DNA of 53,207 nucleotides from Clostridia bacterium (GCA_017448975.1 JAFSKN010000034.1:1-53207), one strand, 5' to 3'; shown: positions 9,508 to 18,552, counted from the stretch's first letter. Numbers and translations are program-made. The notes: generated from the sequence alone by a model not told the origin.

Positions 9508-12500
9508 CATGTTCCGGTTTGAATCTTTTGACTTGTTGATTGCTTCCAGCAGGGCGTCGAAGCGCATTTCCTGCATCAGCCGTGCGTTTTCCGGGGCGCG
9601 GGATACGTCCCTCCGGCAGATGGCGGCGTATTCGCAGTATTCGCAGGGACCTTTCAGCTTTTGATCGCACAGGGGAGAAGCGTTGATTTCGCCCGCCCGC
9701 ATTTTTTCGGCCCACTGGGCGGCCATTTCGCAGGCGTAGCCGATGAGGCCTTTCAGGTCCTCCAAGGTGGCCAGCATGGCCCGCTGATCGAAGTCCCCGC
9801 TGGCGGTCAGCACCTTGGGCAGGGTCAGGGGCGGCGTGCCGTCGTCCATGGCCCGCAGGATGGCGGCGTCCTTGAGGGCCACGCCCTTGAGGCACAGGGC
9901 GCGGGCCAAGGCGTCCTCCACCTGGACGGTGTCCTCCTGGTCGGGCAAAAGGGGATCGGCCACCCGCATGTAAAAGGCCCCGGCGGGCTGGGCGTTTTCC
10001 TCCTGGGACAGGGCGGCCCGGAGATACAGCAGCAATTGCAGCTGCGTTCCCCAGAAAATACGGGCAGCGTCTAACTTTTCCGCGCCGGATTTGTAGTCCA
10101 CCACCCGCAGGTACACCCCCCCGTCGCCCTCGTAGCGGTCGATGCGGTCGATGATGCCCCGCACGTACACGGCGGACCCGTCTTTCAGCGTCAGCGCCAC
10201 CGGGGGGATGCCCTCCCCATAGCCGAATTTCACCTCGGCGCTCTGGGGTGAAAAGGCGCTCTGCTTGGCTCCTCGGGTGAAGGTCCAGGCCACCCGTTTC
10301 AGCACCCGGCGGTATTTTTCTCCCTGGGCGCGCATGCGGGCGCTGTCGCCCATGACGCCGGATAAAAGCCGTTCAAACAGCGGCTCCGCCGCCTGATCCA
10401 CCATGGCGTCGCAGGTTTTTTTGTCGATCTTGGGCCAATGGGGAATGGTGGGCAGCAGGCGCGTAAAGCCCTCCAGGGCGCTGTGGTAAAAGTTGCCCGC
10501 GTCGATGGGCGTCAGCGTCCATTCCTTCCGGGGCTTGGGAGAAAGGCCCTGCTCCACAAAATGCCGATAGGGGCAGGCCGCGAAGCTCTCCAATCGGCTC
10601 ACCGACATGGTGCGTTCCATAAACAGGGACTGGGCAATTTCCGGAGGCAGCGGCGGGGCGTTATTTTCCGGCTCAAAGGCGGAAAGCAGCGCCTTTGCTT
10701 CCGTTTTCGTTTCCTCCGCCTGGCTCAAATACCGCCAGGCGTCTTTCCATTCGCCCTCCAGGGGGCCTTCCCGCATTTTCGCGCCCAAGGCGTCCAGGGC
10801 GGGGCGGGGCGCCAGAGGAAACTGGGCCGCAGCCCGCTGGGTCACGCCGCCCTCCTCCACCAGACCGGGGAAGATCATGCGAATCTGGGAAAGCCCGGCG
10901 AAGGGGCGCAGGGCACCGCCGTCCTGGGTGGCCTGGGCCCGGGAAAGGAACAGGTATTCCGTGGGGCTGGACAGGGTTTTCCATACGTCCAGCCGGGCCA
11001 GGGCGTCCTGGCCGTCCTCGTCCAGGGAAAGATAGGCGTGGAGGGATTTTTCCGCTTCCTCCTTTTCCTGGAGGGAGAGCAGGCCGGGGTTGGGAGCGGA
11101 AAGCAGCCCGTCCGTCATATTCATGAGGAACAGGACCCGGGGCCTTGCCAAGGGCAGATTGCCCACCTGGCCGCACACCACCGCCCCCGCCGTGGGGGGC
11201 AGGGAGGAAAGCTCGCAGGCTTCCAGGCCCGCTTCCAGCCAGGAGGACAGCTGCCGGGGAGACACCCGGCTGTCGGAAAGCAGGGCGTGGGCCTGGGACA
11301 AAAGCTGGGTCAGGGCTTCCCACACCTGCCGGCTCTGCATGGCCTCCGCCGCCATGTCATGGGAAAGCAGGGCGTCCGCCTGGGCGGTCAGCCGTTCGTA
11401 CAGCCCGGCGGCGGTGAGGTACTCGTACACGGCGGTCAAAACCTGCCCCGCGTTTTCCGCTTCCTTGAACGCCTGGCGCAGGGCCTGCAGGGGTTCCATG
11501 AGGGCCTGGCGGGCGTCCTCCACCTGGGCGCATTCCGAGGCGCTGCCCCGGGCGAAGGGAGAAAGCCACAGCTTGCCCCGGATGCCGTAGGAGAGGATGT
11601 AGTTTTCTAAATTCCAGGCGTCCTCCTGCGTAATGGGGGCGAAGCCGGATTTGATGACATTCAGCATTTCCGGGGCGCTGTATCCCTCCGCCACGGCCCG
11701 CAGGGAGGAGAGCAGAAAACGCACGGCCCCGTGGGTGACGATGGGCAATTTCCTCGCCACATAAGCCGGGATGCGGTAGGAACGCAGCACCGCGGCCAGC
11801 ACCCCGGAAAAACCGTTATCGCCCATGGCTACGGCCATATCGCCAAAGTCGACGCCCTGCTCGTGGAGCAGCACCATTTCCTGGGCGGCAAAGTGCGCCT
11901 CGAAATAGGGATTGGGGGCGGCGTAGAGCCGCAGGCCGGAAGGCACTCCCTCCCAGATTTGGGGCGGATTGCGCAGGTATTCCCGGGAAAGATGGGCCAG
12001 GGGAGCCGCTTGCCCGGAATAATCGAAGGGCAGCAGGGTCAGGCGGCAGGGAACGCCCGCTTCGTTTGCTTCCTTTTGCAGGCGGCTTACGCTGTCCCGC
12101 ACGGGGGAGAACGCTTCATCCTGCCCCATTGCGATCAGCACCCGCACGTCCTCGCTCTGCCGGGCCAGGGCAAGCAGCAGCCGGTTCATCTGCCCGGTGA
12201 GCACGTCGAAGCCGTATACCGCCGCCCGGGCGTCCCGGCCCACGCCGCTTTCCGGCAGGCGGCGCAGCATATCGTCCAATACGTCCTCCCCGTCCACGAA
12301 CTGGCCGGACAGGCGGTTTTCATATTCTTCGTACAGCAGGGCAAGATCGGTCAGCTTATCCTTGGACGCGCCCTCGTCCATGGCCTCCGCGTGCGCGCGC
12401 AGAGCCTCCGGCGTCGCCTGGGCCTGCTTGAAGGTGGCGATCAGGCGGCCCATGCGCTCAATAAATCCCTGCCGGTCTACGGCGCTTTCATAATATTTCA

Positions 12501-12792
12501 GTTCATTTTTGCATTTCAGCAAAGCCCGGGCCAGCGTCAGCTGCTTGCCCCGTGCGTCGATGCGCACTTGGCCGCCGGAACCCGCCAGGGCGAACACCCG
12601 CTCGGTGAGGCGGGAAGGAGAAAGCACCTCCAGGTCGAAAAAGCCGGGCAGGGCCAGCCCGTCCATCAATTCCCGTTCGGTTTGCAGGGTGTATTGTTCC
12701 GGCACGATCACCAGCATCCGCCCGCCTGGCGCCGCCATGCGCAGCAGTTCCCGCCGCAGGGCTTCCTGATTGCCGCCCAGGATGGTGAGCAT
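9502..12792 (-). CDS. addB: ATP-dependent helicase/nuclease subunit B, AddB (RexB-like)
   Basis: The 1096-residue protein is the AddB-type subunit of the double-strand-break resecting helicase-nuclease. It has an N-terminal inactive helicase-like region (VPEQYTLQTERELM) and a C-terminal RecB-family nuclease with IIDRIDRYEGD, VVDYKSG and QLQLLLYL. Four Cys for an iron-sulfur cluster are present: one in AACPYRHF and three in CEYCEYAAIC. The usual AddB Walker A motif (GxxGSGKT) is absent, as in RexB-type proteins. The start at 12792 has GGAGGG eight bases before it; the longer frame to 12849 has none. The partner addA normally lies next to addB but is not in this window. Confidence 0.92.
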   Translation of the reverse strand: MLTILGGNQEALRRELLRMAAPGGRMLVIVPEQYTLQTERELMDGLALPGFFDLEVLSPSRLTERVFALAGSGGQVRIDARGKQLTLARALLKCKNELKYYESAVDRQGFIERMGRLIATFKQAQATPEALRAHAEAMDEGASKDKLTDLALLYEEYENRLSGQFVDGEDVLDDMLRRLPESGVGRDARAAVYGFDVLTGQMNRLLLALARQSEDVRVLIAMGQDEAFSPVRDSVSRLQKEANEAGVPCRLTLLPFDYSGQAAPLAHLSREYLRNPPQIWEGVPSGLRLYAAPNPYFEAHFAAQEMVLLHEQGVDFGDMAVAMGDNGFSGVLAAVLRSYRIPAYVARKLPIVTHGAVRFLLSSLRAVAEGYSAPEMLNVIKSGFAPITQEDAWNLENYILSYGIRGKLWLSPFARGSASECAQVEDARQALMEPLQALRQAFKEAENAGQVLTAVYEYLTAAGLYERLTAQADALLSHDMAAEAMQSRQVWEALTQLLSQAHALLSDSRVSPRQLSSWLEAGLEACELSSLPPTAGAVVCGQVGNLPLARPRVLFLMNMTDGLLSAPNPGLLSLQEKEEAEKSLHAYLSLDEDGQDALARLDVWKTLSSPTEYLFLSRAQATQDGGALRPFAGLSQIRMIFPGLVEEGGVTQRAAAQFPLAPRPALDALGAKMREGPLEGEWKDAWRYLSQAEETKTEAKALLSAFEPENNAPPLPPEIAQSLFMERTMSVSRLESFAACPYRHFVEQGLSPKPRKEWTLTPIDAGNFYHSALEGFTRLLPTIPHWPKIDKKTCDAMVDQAAEPLFERLLSGVMGDSARMRAQGEKYRRVLKRVAWTFTRGAKQSAFSPQSAEVKFGYGEGIPPVALTLKDGSAVYVRGIIDRIDRYEGDGGVYLRVVDYKSGAEKLDAARIFWGTQLQLLLYLRAALSQEENAQPAGAFYMRVADPLLPDQEDTVQVEDALARALCLKGVALKDAAILRAMDDGTPPLTLPKVLTASGDFDQRAMLATLEDLKGLIGYACEMAAQWAEKMRAGEINASPLCDQKLKGPCEYCEYAAICRRDVSRAPENARLMQEMRFDALLEAINKSKDSNRNMS

Positions 12793-12998
12793 CGTGTTTC
12801 CCTCCGCTGTTCGTGTTCTGTCCCGGCCTGAAATAGACATTTTTATCATTAAAGCGTCAGGCGGGAGAATTTTTTATAGAATAACACACAAAACGATTCC
12901 CGGCAAGCAGTTTGAGCAGCTTTGCGCTGACCGGCCCGAGAACATGAAAAACAAGATTCATTTCATTTTCTTTCGCCGTAGAAATTTCATGGAACGGG

Positions 12999-13027
12999 TT
13001 GACAGGGGCTTTTTTTTGTTGTATGAT
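12999..13027 (+). promoter_or_regulatory. Consensus sigma-A promoter for the acyl-CoA synthetase-like gene
   Basis: TTGACA (12999-13004), 17 bases including a T-run, TATGAT (13022-13027). The leader to the ATG at 13092 is about 58 bases. This is one of the closest matches to consensus in the window and suggests strong expression. Confidence 0.85.
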
Positions 13028-13091
13028 TCTTTAGTGCATAAAAGCGATAAAGCGCGGAGCCGCCGCGCCATCGAGAAAGGACGAAAGCCCC

Positions 13092-14726
13092 ATGCCCATT
13101 ACCGATCTGCTGGAAAGAAACAGCAAGCTGTACGGAAACGAAGTCGCCCTGGTGGAAATGAACCCGGAGATTCAGGAGGAACCAAGAGTGACCTGGCGGG
13201 AATACGAGCTGATCCAGCCCACCACCGCCACCCCCTACCGCCGGGAAATCACCTGGAGCGTGTTTGACGAAAAGGCCAACCGGGTGGCCAATCTGCTTTT
13301 GTCCCGGGGCATCCGCAAGGGCCAGAAGGCGGCCATCCTGATGATGAACTGCCTGGAATGGCTGCCGGTCTATTTCGGCGTGCTCAAGTCCGGCGCCATC
13401 GCGGTGCCGCTGAATTTCCGCTATACTGCCGCTGAAATTGAATATTGCTTAAAGCTGGCCGACGCGGACGTGCTGTTCTTCGGCCCGGAATTCATCGGCC
13501 GGGTGGAGGATATTTTCCCCAAGATCAGCAAGGAAATGAACCTGTTCTTCGTGGGCGATAACAAGCCCTCCTTTGCGGAAAGCTACAACGAACTGGTAGC
13601 CAACTGCTCCTCCGCCGCCCCCAAGGTGCTCATTGAGGACACGGACGACGCCGCCATCTATTATTCCTCCGGCACCACCGGCTTCCCCAAGGCCATTTTG
13701 CTGGACCATACCGCCCTTTTGCAGTCCGCCCGCATGGAAGCCATGCACCACGAAACCACCCACAGCGACGTGTTCCTGTGCATCCCGCCGCTGTATCACA
13801 CCGGCGCGAAAATGCACTGGTTCGGCTCCCTCTTTACCGGCAGCCGGGCGGTGATTTTGAAGGGCAACAGCCCCAAGGCCGTGCTGAACGCGGTGAGTTG
13901 GGAAAAATGCACCATCGTATGGCTGCTGGTGCCCTGGGCGCAGGACATTTTGGCCGCCATCGAACGGGGCGACGTGAAATTGGAGGATTACCAGCTTTCC
14001 CAGTGGCGGCTGATGCACATCGGGGCCCAGCCCGTGCCCCCGTCCCTGATCCGGCACTGGCTGCAATACTTCCCCCATCACAAATACGACACCAACTACG
14101 GCCTCAGTGAATCCACCGGCCCCGGCTGCGTGCACTTGGGGCTCGAAAACGTGCGCAAGGTGGGCGCCATCGGCGTGCCCGGCTTCGGCTGGAAGTGCAA
14201 GATCGTGGACGAGCACGGCAACACCGTCACCCAGGGCGAGGTGGGCGAGCTGTGCGTGAAAGGCCCCGGCGTCATGAAGTGCTACTACCACGACCCCAAG
14301 GCCACCGCCGAAGTCCTGAAGGACGGCTGGCTCCACACCGGCGACATGGCCAAGCAGGACGACGAGGGCTTCATCTTCCTGGTGGACCGCAAGAAGGACG
14401 TGATCATCACCGGCGGCGAAAACCTGTATCCTGTGCAGATCGAGGACTTCTTAGCCGCCAACCCCAAGATCCACGACGTGGCCGTCATCGGCCTGCCCGA
14501 CCCGCGCCTGGGCGAAATCGCCGCCGCCATCATCCAGGTGAAAGAAGGTATGGAGTGCACCGAGGAGGAAATCAACCGCTTCTGCTTAGACCTGCCCCGC
14601 TACAAGCGGCCCCGGAAAATCATTTTCGCCAAGGTGCCCCGCAACCCCACCGGAAAGATCGAAAAGCCCAAGCTGCGTGAAACGTATTGCGGCGTGCGCC
14701 TGGTGGAAGCGCAGAATAACGGGTAA
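13092..14726 (+). CDS. Acyl-CoA synthetase-like AMP-forming ligase (ANL superfamily)
   Basis: The 544-residue protein is a class I adenylate-forming enzyme. The P-loop is YYSSGTTGFPK, the A5 motif is NYGLSESTGPG, the A7/A8 hinge is LHTGDMAKQDDEGFIFLVDRKKD, and the A10 lysine is in PTGKIEKPK. Such enzymes activate a carboxylic acid with ATP and usually pass it to CoA. The pattern resembles medium/long-chain acyl-CoA synthetases, but the acid is unknown. AAAGGA precedes the start. It is a single-gene unit with a strong promoter upstream and a hairpin plus a bidirectional terminator downstream. No beta-oxidation or lipid genes are adjacent. Confidence 0.88.
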   Translation: MPITDLLERNSKLYGNEVALVEMNPEIQEEPRVTWREYELIQPTTATPYRREITWSVFDEKANRVANLLLSRGIRKGQKAAILMMNCLEWLPVYFGVLKSGAIAVPLNFRYTAAEIEYCLKLADADVLFFGPEFIGRVEDIFPKISKEMNLFFVGDNKPSFAESYNELVANCSSAAPKVLIEDTDDAAIYYSSGTTGFPKAILLDHTALLQSARMEAMHHETTHSDVFLCIPPLYHTGAKMHWFGSLFTGSRAVILKGNSPKAVLNAVSWEKCTIVWLLVPWAQDILAAIERGDVKLEDYQLSQWRLMHIGAQPVPPSLIRHWLQYFPHHKYDTNYGLSESTGPGCVHLGLENVRKVGAIGVPGFGWKCKIVDEHGNTVTQGEVGELCVKGPGVMKCYYHDPKATAEVLKDGWLHTGDMAKQDDEGFIFLVDRKKDVIITGGENLYPVQIEDFLAANPKIHDVAVIGLPDPRLGEIAAAIIQVKEGMECTEEEINRFCLDLPRYKRPRKIIFAKVPRNPTGKIEKPKLRETYCGVRLVEAQNNG

Positions 14727-14740
14727 TTGCTTATTTTTCC

Positions 14741-14800
14741 GGGGGAAACCGCTCTTTCATGCTGAAAGAGCGGTTTCCCCCGCCCCCCCTTCCGAGAAAG
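14741..14800 (+). repeat. CCGCTCTTT-type intergenic hairpin, copy 3
   Basis: An 18-bp stem (14741-14758 with 14764-14781), GGGGGAAACCGCTCTTTC with its complement, has a 5-base loop. It is trailed by CCCCCCTTCCGAGAAAGCC. It stands 14 bases after the synthetase stop codon in the gene's orientation and lacks a T-run. Confidence 0.8.
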
Positions 14801-14816
14801 CCACCTATATAACTCT

Positions 14817-14874
14817 AAAAAATTCACGGCGTTCAGATACCGAATATCGGTCTGAACGCCGTGTTTTTCATTTT
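14817..14874. terminator. Bidirectional intrinsic terminator
   Basis: CACGGCGTTCAGA (14825-14837) pairs with TCTGAACGCCGTG (14851-14863), with a small inner CCGA/TCGG stem. A T-run follows on the plus strand (TGTTTTTCATTTT) and an A-run precedes, giving a T-run on the minus strand. It separates the synthetase gene from the convergent OhrR-like gene. Confidence 0.9.
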
Positions 14875-14877
14875 GCG

Positions 14878-15336
14878 TCAATCAAGCTGTTCCACCAGCC
14901 TGCGCAGCAGCTTATACAGGCAATAGGTGTCCTCATGGGTCATGGGGTTGCATTTGCTCACCTGAAAGGGCACGTTTTTCACCTGCTGGCGCAGATCCCA
15001 GCCCGATTCCGTCACCGTAATCGTGACCACCCGCTCGTCCTGCTTGGACCGGCTGCGGGCGATAAAGCCCGCCTCTTCCAATTTTTTCAACAGCGGGGTG
15101 ATGGTGCCGTTATCCAGGTACAGCCGACGGCACAGATCGCCCACCGTGGCGCTGCCGCTTTCCCATAGCGCCAGCAGCACGATATACTGGGTATATGTGA
15201 TGCCGAAGGGCTTGAGGTATGGGGTGTAGTGGTTCACCACCTTGCGCGCCGCGGCATACAGCGGAAAGCAAAGCTGGCTGTTCAATTGCAGCTGCGGGCA
15301 ATCCTCTGTCCCGGCTTGCGGCGGGTTATGTTCCAT
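14878..15336 (-). CDS. MarR-family regulator, OhrR-like
   Basis: The 152-residue protein is a winged-helix MarR regulator (helix-turn-helix about 60-110, SATVGDLCRRLYLDNGTITPLLKKLE; wing RSKQDERVVTITVTESG). Cys23 lies in LCFPLYAAAR, the position of the peroxide-sensing Cys of OhrR. This suggests a redox-responsive repressor, in keeping with the thioredoxin genes upstream in the same operon. The ATG at 15336 is preferred since AAGGAGG stands six bases before it; the frame extends 16 codons further without a ribosome site. Its targets are inferred only; no ohr gene is in the window. Confidence 0.82.
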   Translation of the reverse strand: MEHNPPQAGTEDCPQLQLNSQLCFPLYAAARKVVNHYTPYLKPFGITYTQYIVLLALWESGSATVGDLCRRLYLDNGTITPLLKKLEEAGFIARSRSKQDERVVTITVTESGWDLRQQVKNVPFQVSKCNPMTHEDTYCLYKLLRRLVEQLD

Positions 15337-15400
15337 AACGGCCTCCTTGGCGGAGTAGGGGCGGATATGATCCGCCCGCGGCAAACAATACGGCGGATTT

Positions 15401-15712
15401 TTACAGCTTGCTGTTGATCCAGTTCAAAAGCTGGGCTTCGGGCTTGAAGCCGATGGACTGATCCACGAACTGGCCCTGCTTCATCAGCACCAGACAGGGA
15501 ATGGAGCTGACCTTGTATTCCATCGCCAGAGCGGGTGCGTCGTCCACGTCCACGTTGTAGACATCCACCTTGCCCGCCAGCTTTTCGCTTAAGGCTTCCA
15601 CCACGGGGGCCAGCATCCGGCAGGGGCCGCACCAGGTCGCCGAGAAATCCACCAGCGCCACCGCGCTCTTTTTCGCTTCCGCGAACTGTTCCGCATTGAT
15701 CTTCTTGACCAT
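15401..15712 (-). CDS. trxA: Thioredoxin
   Basis: The 103-residue protein is a complete thioredoxin with the redox motif WCGPC (Cys28, Cys31), the buried Asp in VDFSATW and the cis-proline loop SSIPCLVLM. It reduces disulfides of cytoplasmic proteins such as peroxidases and reductases. An extra Cys follows the cis-proline (IPC). It sits 24 bases after the reductase-like gene, with AAAGGAGAG before the ATG, so the two are co-transcribed. The OhrR-like gene follows 64 bases later. Confidence 0.95.
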   Translation of the reverse strand: MVKKINAEQFAEAKKSAVALVDFSATWCGPCRMLAPVVEALSEKLAGKVDVYNVDVDDAPALAMEYKVSSIPCLVLMKQGQFVDQSIGFKPEAQLLNWINSKL

Positions 15713-15736
15713 TTTCTTTCTCTCCTTTTTGATTGT

Positions 15737-16594
15737 TTATTTCTGTCCGTCCAGGTATCTGACTGCGCTCAAAGCGGCCACGTTGCCTTCCCCCGCCGCC
15801 TTGATATACTGATAAGGGGTGCCGACGATGTCCCCGCAGGCGAACACGCCGGGGATGCTCGCCTCCATTTGGCGATTCACCGCCACATGGCTGCCGTCCG
15901 TTTCCAGTCCGGGCACCAGCTGCCCCGGCGCCACCGCTTCCCGCAGCACGAACGCGCCGTCCACAGTATACCCGTTTTCCGCGGTTTTGACCGCCACGCC
16001 CTCCTCCGTCTTTTCGATGCCGGTCACTTTTTCCCGGATCACGCGCACGGATTCCGGCAGGGCGGTTTCTTCCTTGTAGACGGGGAAATACAGCACCTCC
16101 GCGCAGACCTCCGAAAGGAACGCCGCTTCCGCCTCCTCCCGGGGGCTGTAACCGATCACGGCGGCCCGCCTGCCCCGGTACAGGGGCGCGTCGCAGGTGG
16201 CGCAGTAGCTGACGCCCTGGCCCAGCAGCTCTTCCTCGCCGGGCAAGGGCTTGGCCTGCACCACGCCGGTAGCCAGGATCACGGCGGAAGCCTCCAGCAT
16301 TTCTTCGCCGGACTGGAGAGCGAAATAATCGCCCATGGCGTACACGGCGTTGATCCGCTTTTCGGTGATCGCTATGCCCATTTGGGCCAGATGCCGCTGG
16401 AAAGCCGCCGCCAGCTCCGCGCCGGATACGGCGGGAAAGCCCGGATAGTTCTGGATGCGGTGGGCCTTTTGCAGCTTTGCGGTCAAATCCTTGCTGCCCA
16501 GCAGCAGCACCTTCTTGTTCCGGATGGCGGCCGTAATGGCGGCGGACACCCCCGCCGGGCCCGTGCCGATAATGGCGATATCGCAGCGATCCAT
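15737..16594 (-). CDS. Thioredoxin reductase-like flavoprotein lacking clear NADPH motifs
   Basis: The 285-residue protein has the thioredoxin reductase layout: FAD motif IIGTGPAGVSAA at 8-19, redox pair CATC at 131-134, and the C-terminal FAD motif VFACGDIVG. The central nucleotide domain departs from NADPH enzymes. Where GGGDSAxEEA is expected it reads IGYSPREEAEAAF, and the HRRxxxRA motif that grips the 2'-phosphate is replaced by PVYKEET. It may instead take electrons from ferredoxin, as flavin thioredoxin reductases of some Clostridia do, or have another partner. AAGGAG precedes the ATG at 16594. It leads the operon with trxA and the regulator. Confidence 0.85.
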   Translation of the reverse strand: MDRCDIAIIGTGPAGVSAAITAAIRNKKVLLLGSKDLTAKLQKAHRIQNYPGFPAVSGAELAAAFQRHLAQMGIAITEKRINAVYAMGDYFALQSGEEMLEASAVILATGVVQAKPLPGEEELLGQGVSYCATCDAPLYRGRRAAVIGYSPREEAEAAFLSEVCAEVLYFPVYKEETALPESVRVIREKVTGIEKTEEGVAVKTAENGYTVDGAFVLREAVAPGQLVPGLETDGSHVAVNRQMEASIPGVFACGDIVGTPYQYIKAAGEGNVAALSAVRYLDGQK

Positions 16595-16638
16595 GGCAAT
16601 CTCCTTCTTGCTTCCGCAAATGTCTTTTATCAAATCTT

Positions 16639-16667
16639 ATTTTACACCATAGAAAACCGATTGTCAA
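16639..16667 (-). promoter_or_regulatory. Consensus sigma-A promoter of the thioredoxin operon
   Basis: On the minus strand TTGACA (16662-16667), 17 bases, TAAAAT (16639-16644), reading toward the reductase-like start at 16594. Confidence 0.85.
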
Positions 16668-16733
16668 CCTTTATTTTACAATTCAGGAAGACAATTACTG
16701 TTTCGTTTTCCCCCGCGCCGCATAGAATACATG

Positions 16734-16765
16734 CAGGATGGTTTTTGCCATCCTGAAAAAGGAGG
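16734..16765 (+). promoter_or_regulatory. Leader hairpin abutting a ribosome site
   Basis: CAGGATGG (16734-16741) pairs with CCATCCTG (16748-16755), and the ribosome site AAAAAGGAGG follows at once (16756-16765). The hairpin could modulate initiation or RNA stability of the YeaQ-type gene. No promoter was confidently placed upstream. Confidence 0.5.
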
Positions 16766-16775
16766 AAATAAGGCC

Positions 16776-17033
16776 ATGAACATTCTTTTGTGGATCGTCT
16801 TGGGCGCGCTGGCCGGATGGCTGGCGGGGCTGATCATGGGCGGCGAAAAACGGGGCATTTTAGGCAATGTGGTGCTGGGCGTCTTGGGCAGCGTAGTGGG
16901 CGGTTTCGCCGCTTCGCTGCTGGGCCTGGGCGGCGTGGACGGCTTTAATGTGTACAGCCTGCTGATCGCGGTGGGCGGGGCGTGCCTGGTGCTGTGGATT
17001 TCCGGGCTGGCGCGGCGCGCGGCGAGACGGTAA
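16776..17033 (+). CDS. GlsB/YeaQ/YmgE family stress membrane protein
   Basis: The 85-residue protein has three glycine-rich membrane segments (about 2-20, 27-47 and 54-76) and a basic tail. The start MNILLWIVLGALAGWLAG and the RGILGNVVLGVLGSVVGG segment are typical of the transglycosylase-associated/YeaQ family, small proteins induced by envelope or acid stress in several bacteria. Exact function is unknown. AAGGAGG precedes the ATG at 16776. Single gene between its leader hairpin and a terminator. Confidence 0.85.
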   Translation: MNILLWIVLGALAGWLAGLIMGGEKRGILGNVVLGVLGSVVGGFAASLLGLGGVDGFNVYSLLIAVGGACLVLWISGLARRAARR

Positions 17034-17044
17034 GCCGTCGGACG

Positions 17045-17072
17045 GGATGCGAAAAAATTCGCATCCTTTTTT
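17045..17072 (+). terminator. Intrinsic terminator after the YeaQ-type gene
   Basis: GGATGCGAA (17045-17053) pairs with TTCGCATCC (17058-17066) around four A, followed by six T. Confidence 0.92.
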
Positions 17073-17083
17073 GTAAACCAGCA

Positions 17084-17209
17084 AGAGAGTTGGGAGTTTA
17101 GAGTTGAGATTTGAGATTGATTTTGTTTTTCGCTTTTACTCTGAAATTCAACGAACAAAAACGTGTGAACTAAATATATCTCAACTCTCCACTCTCAACT
17201 CTCAACTCT
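17084..17209. repeat. AGAGTTGAG palindromic repeat, copy 2
   Basis: Left end AGAGAGTTGGGAGTTTAGAG, right end CTCAACTCTCAACTCT preceded by aaatatatctcaactctcc. The centre is AT-rich. The copy lies between the YeaQ terminator and the gapA promoter and interrupts neither. Confidence 0.85.
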
Positions 17210-17293
17210 GGTTTAACCCGTCCTTTTCCCGCCCCGCCGCGAACTCGCCGGGTTTTCTTCCTCCCGCGGGCAGAAAATGTCCCGTCGCGGGGC

Positions 17294-17322
17294 TGGACAA
17301 ACCCGCCAAGATTCGGTATAAT
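17294..17322 (+). promoter_or_regulatory. Sigma-A promoter of gapA
   Basis: TGGACA (17294-17299), 17 bases, TATAAT (17317-17322), followed about 50 bases later by AAAGGAGGAG and the gapA ATG. Confidence 0.8.
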
Positions 17323-17375
17323 ACAACGTGGTGAAAAAAACACCCTTACCTGATTGATTAAAGGAGGAGTTTCCC

Positions 17376-18443
17376 ATGGTGAAAGTTGCTATCAACGGTT
17401 TTGGCCGCATTGGCCGTCTGGCCTTCCGGCAGATGTTCGGCGCCGAAGGTTACGACGTCGTCGCCATCAACGACCTGACCAGCCCCGCGATGCTGGCGCA
17501 CCTGCTCAAGTACGATACCGCCCAGAAGGGTTACTGCGGCGTGATCGGTGAAAACAAGCACACCGTTTCCTCCAAGGAACCCGTGTTTGAAGAAGACGGC
17601 AAGACCGTGAAGGTCCCCGGCTCCATCACCGTGGATGGCAAGGAAATCACCATCTATGCCGAGCCCAAGGCCGCTAACCTGCCCTGGAAAGCCCTGGATG
17701 TGGACGTGGTTCTGGAATGCACCGGTTTCTACACCAGCAAGGCCAAGGCCCAGGCGCATATCGACGCCGGCGCCAAGAAGGTCGTTATCTCCGCTCCCGC
17801 GGGCAACGATCTGCCCACCATCGTGTTCAACGTGAACCATGACACCCTGAAGCCCGAAGATACCATCATCTCCGCCGCTTCCTGCACCACCAACTGCCTG
17901 GCCCCCATGACCAAGGCCCTGAACGACACCTTCCCCATCGTGAGCGGCATCATGACCACTGTGCACGCCTACACCGGCGACCAGATGATCCTGGACGGCC
18001 CCCATCGGAAGGGCGACCTGCAGCGCGCTCGCGCTGGCGCGGCCAACATCGTGCCCAACAGCACCGGCGCCGCCAAGGCCATCGGCCTGGTCATCCCCTC
18101 TCTGAACGGCAAGCTGATCGGCTCCGCCCAGCGCGTGCCCGTGCCCACCGGCTCCACCACCATCCTGGTGGCTGTTGTCAAGGGTAAGGACATCACCAAG
18201 GAAGCCATCAACGCCGCCATGAAGGCCCAGAGCAGCGAATCCTTCGGCTACACCACCGAAAAGCTGGTGTCCAGCGACATCATCGGCATGACCTATGGCT
18301 CCCTGTTCGACGCCAACCAGACCATGGTGACCAAGATCGACGATGACACCGCTCAGGTGCAGGTCGTGTCCTGGTACGACAACGAGAACAGCTACACCAG
18401 CCAGATGGTCCGCACCATCAAGTACTTCGCCGAACTGAAGTAA
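17376..18443 (+). CDS. gapA: Glyceraldehyde-3-phosphate dehydrogenase
   Basis: The 355-residue protein is a type I phosphorylating GAPDH of glycolysis. The NAD-binding start is [13 protein letters not shown], the catalytic Cys170 is in [12 protein letters not shown], and the catalytic His197 in [10 protein letters not shown]. It is slightly longer than the common 335 residues, with extra residues in the NAD-domain loop near 60-80. Codon use is strongly biased, as expected for a highly expressed gene. It has its own promoter and a strong terminator (18470-18506). Copies of that terminator, and of the last codons of this gene, recur downstream. Confidence 0.97.
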   Translation: MVKVAINGFGRIGRLAFRQMFGAEGYDVVAINDLTSPAMLAHLLKYDTAQKGYCGVIGENKHTVSSKEPVFEEDGKTVKVPGSITVDGKEITIYAEPKAANLPWKALDVDVVLECTGFYTSKAKAQAHIDAGAKKVVISAPAGNDLPTIVFNVNHDTLKPEDTIISAASCTTNCLAPMTKALNDTFPIVSGIMTTVHAYTGDQMILDGPHRKGDLQRARAGAANIVPNSTGAAKAIGLVIPSLNGKLIGSAQRVPVPTGSTTILVAVVKGKDITKEAINAAMKAQSSESFGYTTEKLVSSDIIGMTYGSLFDANQTMVTKIDDDTAQVQVVSWYDNENSYTSQMVRTIKYFAELK

Positions 18444-18469
18444 TTGACAGCCCAGTAGAATAAAACCCC

Positions 18470-18506
18470 GCCCTTTCCCGCGCGCAAGCGTTGGAAAGGG
18501 CTTTTT
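18470..18506 (+). terminator. gapA terminator, copy 1 of a triplicated sequence
   Basis: GCCCTTTCC...GGAAAGGGC forms the stem, followed by TTTTTGCTG. Near-identical copies, including the trailing TTTTTGCTG(T/C)CTGAA, occur at 19289-19327 and 20242-20284. Confidence 0.9.
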
Positions 18507-18523
18507 GCTGCCTGAAATCGTCA

Positions 18524-18552
18524 TTGAATTTCACGGAAATATCGGGTATAAT
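18524..18552 (+). promoter_or_regulatory. Sigma-A promoter of the mntA-hepT pair
   Basis: TTGAAT (18524-18529), 17 bases, TATAAT (18547-18552), 25 bases before the mntA start. It begins directly after the duplicated gapA terminator. Confidence 0.8.
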
